A DNA stretch of 8,461 nucleotides from Thermodesulfobacteriota bacterium (GTDB lineage: Bacteria > Desulfobacterota > Desulfomonilia > Desulfomonilales > Desulfomonilaceae): contig JAUPKT010000120.1 of assembly GCA_030837305.1 (NCBI GenBank), positions 1-8,461 on the forward strand, read 5' to 3'. The translations under genes were made by a program, and so were the position numbers. Of this stretch, positions 4,615 to 8,461 are shown piece after piece. Below the pieces are notes generated by a model. It made no database searches. It saw nothing but the letters and a program-made list of their open reading frames with translations, and was not told the origin of the DNA. How positions within the stretch are numbered: the stretch's first letter is position 1; every line of letters begins with the position of its first letter.

Positions 4615-6882
4615 CTACTGAGTAAACAACGCCGAGGTTTCCGTGCCTCCGAGAAGTTCGCGCCAGTCACGTGAAAAGCGATAAATCTGACCGAGACCGT
4701 AGAGCGACAGGGTCATGAACACGGTCTGGTCGGGATCTCTTACTTTCTGCGTGATGGGATCCTGTTCCCTGGTTTCTGAATAACGGAGCACGATATTCCA
4801 GCACTGGGGATGATAACTCAGTCCAACGCTTGTAAAATATGAGAAATTATATTGGTGGGAGTACTGACTTTCCATCATCCAATCAAGCGAGGACGTAAGC
4901 TTGACATGGACGTTGATATTAGTCTGTCGGGTTACATCCTCTCGCTTTTCCGCCTCGGTAAATTGATGCAGTACTCTGAACAAGTCTCCTCTGTGATCCA
5001 TGAGGCCCAGATTCACACTATATCGCCGTGCCCTGTTGAGGACGGGATCATATTGGGCCTGGGCAGCTAGGTCGAGAAGATAATGGGGTTTGACGGTGAG
5101 TTCAGCGAGGGTGTTGGTCCATGCGTATTGCTCCGTTTGTTGACCTCCCAAGGGATCAGCAGCCGTGCGAGAATGAAAAAAATCATAGCCTTGTGACAAG
5201 CTCAATGTCATGAAGTCCAGGTACTCTCCCGGACCCAACCTTCCGGTAAGTGTCTGACGCATTTCAGCGGTAATTAAATTGAGACGCCCCATTCTGTCGT
5301 TGTCGTCGAAATGGGGGTACACTTGCTTCTCCGAGGCAGGCGGTCTGTAAGACCATCCCACCCGAGGTCTGATGGAGTGCTGGATTCTCTGAAAACCGAG
5401 CATTGACCCATCGAATATAGAATATAGATCAGTATACGCATCAGCACTGACTTGATAGGCATCAATCCTGACGGCGTTGACCGAGTTGATGCTCTTGTTG
5501 CGCTGGTAGTAATCCGCAGCGTAGGCCCGCCCGAGATAGGTCACTGACGGCTGAAGCTTAAGGTATCTTCCGACAGGCATTGCTGCGGCGAGGCGACTAT
5601 CCCATTGAACACGGCTCCCCTGCCATTTGTTGGTTATGACAGGGGAGTAGAAGTGGTCGAAAATAATGTTCGAGCTAAAGTGCAATGGTGTATATTTGAC
5701 GGGAGTGTTAAAGAGCGTCGCGGTTACGGTCGGCAGGTTTTGCATCGTGTAGGCGTTATCCGGCAAGTCTAAGTTGTCGAAATACCTCGCCTCTGCCTGA
5801 ACGAGATAGTAGTTCGATTGCTTGAAAATAACAGCCGTGGATTCAAGGTAGCGGAAACGCAATCTGCGATCGAATTTCCCCCCCCAGAGTTCAAGATAAT
5901 CTCGATCGGAAAGCCAGGTGCCATTTGCCTTAAAGCCTACTTGAGCAGGAAGCTCCTGATCATGGAGAAACGTGACGAAAAACCTGTTGAACTTGGGCTG
6001 GCTGTCCGGTTCATACTTCCAGTCATAGGTATATTCCCCGTAAAATCGTCCCTTGAAACTCTCGGAGGGAAAATACCTAAACTCAAGGGCACTTTGGATT
6101 GCACGCCTCGAACAGATTCGTGGAATCAACGTGGCATCCACACTAGGGGAGATATCAACAAAAAACGGCAGCCGTACATCGACCCCTCTGATGCTGCTGT
6201 TTGATAAAGTAGGTGCCAGGAATCCTGATTGCCTCTTGCGCTTTGCCGGATAAATGAGCCACGGAATATAAAATACAGGTATGTCTTTGACATAGAAGAA
6301 GCCGTGCTTGAGACTGCCGTACCCTTCCAAAGTCACGTCGAGGTCTTTTCCCGTTATCTTCCATGCAGGCGACAGACCGTCGCACGTCGTGAAGCTTCCC
6401 TCCTGAATGCGATATTCGGACTCACCCGTCTTTTCAAGCTTCTTGCCTTCCAGGTAGACATTGTGTCTTTTGAGAAGCAACTTTCCATTGAAAAGTACCC
6501 CTGAGGAGTCTGCTAATTTTATGGTCACCTTTTCGGCCTCAACCACATCGCTCCCCATCCGGGCAATAACGCCGCCCATCGCGGTCAGTTCTCCGGTGGT
6601 ACCATCGTAACGCACGCTGTCCGCGCGCAGACGTGTGTTTCCTTGACTCAACGTGACGTTTCCCCGAGCAGTATAGGTGTTTTTGTCATAATCAAAAGAG
6701 AGTCTGTCAGCGGAGAGTTGTATGGGGATGTCTGCGGGGAGAATCGTTGACTTCTTGGATGTATCGATTTCAAACGACTCTTTTCCGAGGTTTGTTTGCG
6801 CGTGAGTTGGGGAAAAACCGGGGCCGGCCACCAAACTAATGCATATACAACCTACAAGCAGTCTCAGGGCAGGAAACCTCAT
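4615..6882 (-). CDS. lptD: LPS-assembly outer-membrane protein LptD
   Basis: LptD is the outer-membrane beta-barrel that, with the lipoprotein LptE, inserts lipopolysaccharide into the outer leaflet. From the ATG at 6882 it has 755 residues, normal for the family. A Sec signal peptide (about 1-28) has a hydrophobic core from ALRLLVGCICISLVAG and likely cleavage after THA. An OstA/LptA-like jellyroll follows (about 50-180, including ADRLSFDYDKNTYTARGNV), then the signature around IPVFYIPWLIYPAKRKRQSG (201-220), then the barrel, rich in alternating aromatic strands. Cysteines in the mature part are C167 (TTCDG), C257 and C694 (HPQCW), where E. coli has a CC pair in the last position. An in-frame GTG at 6987 would add 35 charged residues before the signal peptide; the ATG is preferred for its AGGAGG and normal signal peptide. 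It lies downstream of folC, and no lptE is in view. Confidence 0.93.
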   Translation of the reverse strand: MRFPALRLLVGCICISLVAGPGFSPTHAQTNLGKESFEIDTSKKSTILPADIPIQLSADRLSFDYDKNTYTARGNVTLSQGNTRLRADSVRYDGTTGELTAMGGVIARMGSDVVEAEKVTIKLADSSGVLFNGKLLLKRHNVYLEGKKLEKTGESEYRIQEGSFTTCDGLSPAWKITGKDLDVTLEGYGSLKHGFFYVKDIPVFYIPWLIYPAKRKRQSGFLAPTLSNSSIRGVDVRLPFFVDISPSVDATLIPRICSRRAIQSALEFRYFPSESFKGRFYGEYTYDWKYEPDSQPKFNRFFVTFLHDQELPAQVGFKANGTWLSDRDYLELWGGKFDRRLRFRYLESTAVIFKQSNYYLVQAEARYFDNLDLPDNAYTMQNLPTVTATLFNTPVKYTPLHFSSNIIFDHFYSPVITNKWQGSRVQWDSRLAAAMPVGRYLKLQPSVTYLGRAYAADYYQRNKSINSVNAVRIDAYQVSADAYTDLYSIFDGSMLGFQRIQHSIRPRVGWSYRPPASEKQVYPHFDDNDRMGRLNLITAEMRQTLTGRLGPGEYLDFMTLSLSQGYDFFHSRTAADPLGGQQTEQYAWTNTLAELTVKPHYLLDLAAQAQYDPVLNRARRYSVNLGLMDHRGDLFRVLHQFTEAEKREDVTRQTNINVHVKLTSSLDWMMESQYSHQYNFSYFTSVGLSYHPQCWNIVLRYSETREQDPITQKVRDPDQTVFMTLSLYGLGQIYRFSRDWRELLGGTETSALFTQ

Positions 6883-6892
6883 GGGCAAGGGC

Positions 6893-6898
6893 CCTCCT
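6893..6898 (-). promoter_or_regulatory. Ribosome binding site supporting the lptD ATG at 6882
   Basis: AGGAGG on the minus strand, 10 nt before the ATG. The spacing is slightly long but the core is perfect, and it gives a protein that begins directly with a signal peptide. The alternative GTG at 6987 has only GAGGGA about 8 nt upstream. Confidence 0.6.
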
Positions 6899-6978
6899 GG
6901 ACCTCGTCTCAACGATCTCGTATATGGCTTCTCCCTAAATCTCAACAAGCGTCTCAATTCCTTCTTGGGCTCATCGTG

Positions 6979-6991
6979 CTCAGACACTGAG
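6979..6991. repeat. Small perfect hairpin over the alternative GTG start of lptD
   Basis: CTCAG-ACA-CTGAG forms a 5-bp stem with a 3-nt loop in the folC/lptD gap. The GTG at 6987-6985 falls in the loop and stem edge, which would disfavour its use as a start. No U-run follows, so it is not a terminator. Confidence 0.35.
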
Positions 6992-7014
6992 AGGATCCCT
7001 CGCGACGCCCATGT

Positions 7015-8316
7015 TTATACATCCTGGTATCCGCAAGCACTTCGAACCGGCCCAATCATGTAGAGCGATCCTGCTGCCACCACGATATCTTCCCGGCCCG
7101 CCCTCGACACTAGATATTGAAATCCATCCTCTATCCTCTCGCTATGGGCAACCGGCACTCCAAATGTTCCCACCAACCCGAAGAGTTCTTCAGGATCAAG
7201 GGCTCGATTGCTCTGGGGAGGCACGCACATGATTTCGTGAGCTATCGGCGCGATAATTTGAACGAGTTCTTGCCAATTCTTGTCTCTCAGCATGCCCAAG
7301 AGGAGAAAAACTTTCCTGTTTGGGTAGAGACTCCTGAGGGTCGACCTAAGGAGCCGCATGCCTTCCACCGTGTGAGCGCCGTCGATAATTACGTCCGGAT
7401 TCGTCTTGAGAAGTTCAAATCTTCCCGGAAATTTTGTTCGAAAAATACCGGTTCGAATATCGTCTTCTCCGATGGAAAATCCCACCTTTGTGAGTTCTTC
7501 AACGGCAGCGATGGCCAGCCCTGCATTTTTTACTTGGTTAGCGCCAAACATTGATAGTTGAATATCGTTCAACTTCATGTGACCGGATTCGTACCCAAAA
7601 GAGTTGTTGCCTGTCCTCACGGAACGAAAATCCCTTCCGAATTCTCTTACAGGACACGCCATTCGTTGGGCCTCTTCATGGATGACCCTGCGTGCATCTG
7701 CTCTCGATGCTCCCGTCACCACCGGTGTGAGAGGCTTCATGATGCCCGCTTTCTCTCGGGCGATGGCTGTTATGGTGTCACCTAAGTAATCCTGATGCTC
7801 CAATGAGATATCCGTAATAATAGATACTTCCGGGCACAGAGTGTTTGTCGCGTCGAGACGCCCTCCCAAACCTACCTCTATCACGGCTAGATCCGGCTTG
7901 AAACAGCATATGCAATCGAATGCCAGTGCGGTTGTGAACTCAAAGAAGGTCGTTCTCTCGGGATCGTAAAGTTCCCTGACCCTGCCGGTCGCATCCACCA
8001 GGGACTCTCTGGAAATCATTTTGCCATCCAGACGAATTCTCTCCCGAAAATCATTCAGGTGAGGAGACGTGTAGAGAGCCGTGCGCAAACCAGCTACTAA
8101 TGCGATATTGCTTACAAATGATGCGGTTGATCCTTTCCCGTTACTCCCTGCAACATGGACGGATCTGAATGTCTTCTGGGGATTCCCCATTTTGTCCAGC
8201 AAGGCCACAATATTGTCCAACCCCAATAGAATGCCAAAACGTTCCAGCCCATAGAGGAAATCAATTGTTTCGCAATAGTCATTCTTGTCACGGAACGTTT
8301 TGTTGGTGCTTGTCAA
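7015..8316 (-). CDS. folC: Folylpolyglutamate synthase / dihydrofolate synthase FolC
   Basis: FolC adds glutamate to dihydropteroate and/or to reduced folates in an ATP-dependent Mur-ligase-type reaction in the cytoplasm. The 433 residues cover the whole family: N-terminal YCETIDFLYGLERFGILLGL (14-33), the P-loop VAGSNGKGS (55-63), SPHLNDFRERI (84-94), the FEFTTALAF segment (125-133), the metal-binding EVGLGGRLDATN (147-158), H174, the EKAGIMK lysine region (188-194), GRFE (298-301), DGAHTVEG (312-319) and the C-terminal GSLYMIGPVR (416-425). The start is TTG at 8316; an in-frame TAA at 8334-8332 rules out anything earlier, and GGGGA lies 4 nt upstream. Whether it does both synthase steps or only polyglutamylation cannot be told from the sequence. 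It is the first gene after the candidate promoter at 8422-8450. Confidence 0.96.
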   Translation of the reverse strand: MTSTNKTFRDKNDYCETIDFLYGLERFGILLGLDNIVALLDKMGNPQKTFRSVHVAGSNGKGSTASFVSNIALVAGLRTALYTSPHLNDFRERIRLDGKMISRESLVDATGRVRELYDPERTTFFEFTTALAFDCICCFKPDLAVIEVGLGGRLDATNTLCPEVSIITDISLEHQDYLGDTITAIAREKAGIMKPLTPVVTGASRADARRVIHEEAQRMACPVREFGRDFRSVRTGNNSFGYESGHMKLNDIQLSMFGANQVKNAGLAIAAVEELTKVGFSIGEDDIRTGIFRTKFPGRFELLKTNPDVIIDGAHTVEGMRLLRSTLRSLYPNRKVFLLLGMLRDKNWQELVQIIAPIAHEIMCVPPQSNRALDPEELFGLVGTFGVPVAHSERIEDGFQYLVSRAGREDIVVAAGSLYMIGPVRSACGYQDV

Positions 8317-8421
8317 GTTGTCCCCAAAGAATTAAGCCGTTTGGGATCATGGTCCAGATGCCCAGTCGAGTCTCGGGCATTCCGCCGTTTGATATATCCC
8401 AGTCCCGGAGAAAGTTGCAGC
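8317..8421 (-). other. Probable 5' untranslated leader of folC
   Basis: About 100 nt between the candidate -10 box and the TTG start. It contains a short hairpin and the GGGGA ribosome site (8325-8321), and no recognisable riboswitch. No end of an upstream gene could be identified in the remaining bases to 8461. Confidence 0.45.
8358..8380. repeat. Inverted repeat in the folC leader
   Basis: ATGCCC and GGGCAT arms (6 bp, perfect) flank 11 nt; adding AG/CT with one bulged C lengthens the stem to 8 bp. There is no U-run, so it is more likely an RNA hairpin or operator than a terminator. Confidence 0.4.
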
Positions 8422-8450
8422 CATATAGCACGGTTTCATGGTCGGGTCAA
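8422..8450 (-). promoter_or_regulatory. Candidate sigma-70-type promoter of the folC transcription unit
   Basis: On the minus strand TTGACC (8450-8445) matches the -35 consensus at 5 of 6 positions. A 17-nt spacer leads to TATATG (8427-8422), 4 of 6 for -10, preceded by TGC, the extended -10 element. This is the best promoter-like sequence in the window and is well placed about 100 nt before folC. Confidence 0.55.
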
Positions 8451-8461
8451 GAACCTCATGA

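Noticed and set aside
889..5102. 14-base exact repeat TTTGACGGTGAGTT at 889-902 and 5089-5102
   Set aside because: It lies in unrelated reading frames of the aminotransferase and lptD genes. One such match in 8 kb is not far from chance, and flanks do not match.
6847..6882. Lipobox-like LVGC at residues 9-12 of LptD
   Set aside because: The hydrophobic core continues past the Cys and a signal peptidase I site (THA) follows; LptD is a barrel, not a lipoprotein.
6905..6957. Three copies of TCTCAA in the folC/lptD gap
   Set aside because: The units are six to eight bases, unevenly spaced (about 32 and 12 nt), and no known site fits.

Overview
The window is a tightly packed bacterial chromosome segment with every recognised gene on the minus strand. 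Read in the direction of transcription (high to low coordinates) the order is folC, lptD, a sigma-54-dependent regulator with a cysteine-bearing PAS domain, a small NifX/ORP-like protein, rsmD, coaD, a class I aminotransferase, and the first 77 codons of surE, which runs off the left edge. LptD shows a Gram-negative organism with an LPS-type outer membrane. The sigma-54 activator next to an orange-protein-like (ORP/MTH1175) gene, together with the style of the LptD, FolC and CoaD sequences, points to an anaerobic deltaproteobacterium (Desulfobacterota, sulfate-reducing or syntrophic type). The taxonomic call is inference; no rRNA or other marker is present.

Region by region: 8317-8461 is a gene-free leader with a good sigma-70-type promoter (8422-8450) and a small hairpin. 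folC (7015-8316) and lptD (4615-6882) follow, separated by about 130 nt in which a less likely upstream GTG start for lptD lies. A 44-nt gap with a small inverted repeat and a Shine-Dalgarno fully complementary to the 16S 3' end leads into the sigma-54 regulator (3146-4570). A 48-nt gap with a 14-bp near-palindrome leads into the NifX/ORP-like gene (2747-3097). The largest internal gap, 2531-2746, has no convincing gene but holds a candidate promoter for the second block. That block is rsmD (1970-2530), coaD (1412-1927), the aminotransferase (228-1415) and surE (1-231, partial); the last two junctions are 4-nt ATGA overlaps.

Functionally most of this is housekeeping: folate polyglutamylation, LPS insertion, 16S rRNA methylation, coenzyme A synthesis, aspartate-type transamination and nucleotide dephosphorylation. 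The unusual part is the middle pair. The regulator carries four cysteines (C62, C63, C71, C75) inside its PAS domain, resembling the Fe-S redox-sensing activator OrpR of Desulfovibrio, and it sits directly upstream of a protein of the same family as the ORP and NifX metal-cluster proteins. Its Walker B motif also has Thr where the family normally has Asp. No rho-independent terminator is visible, so read-through from folC across the pair is possible.
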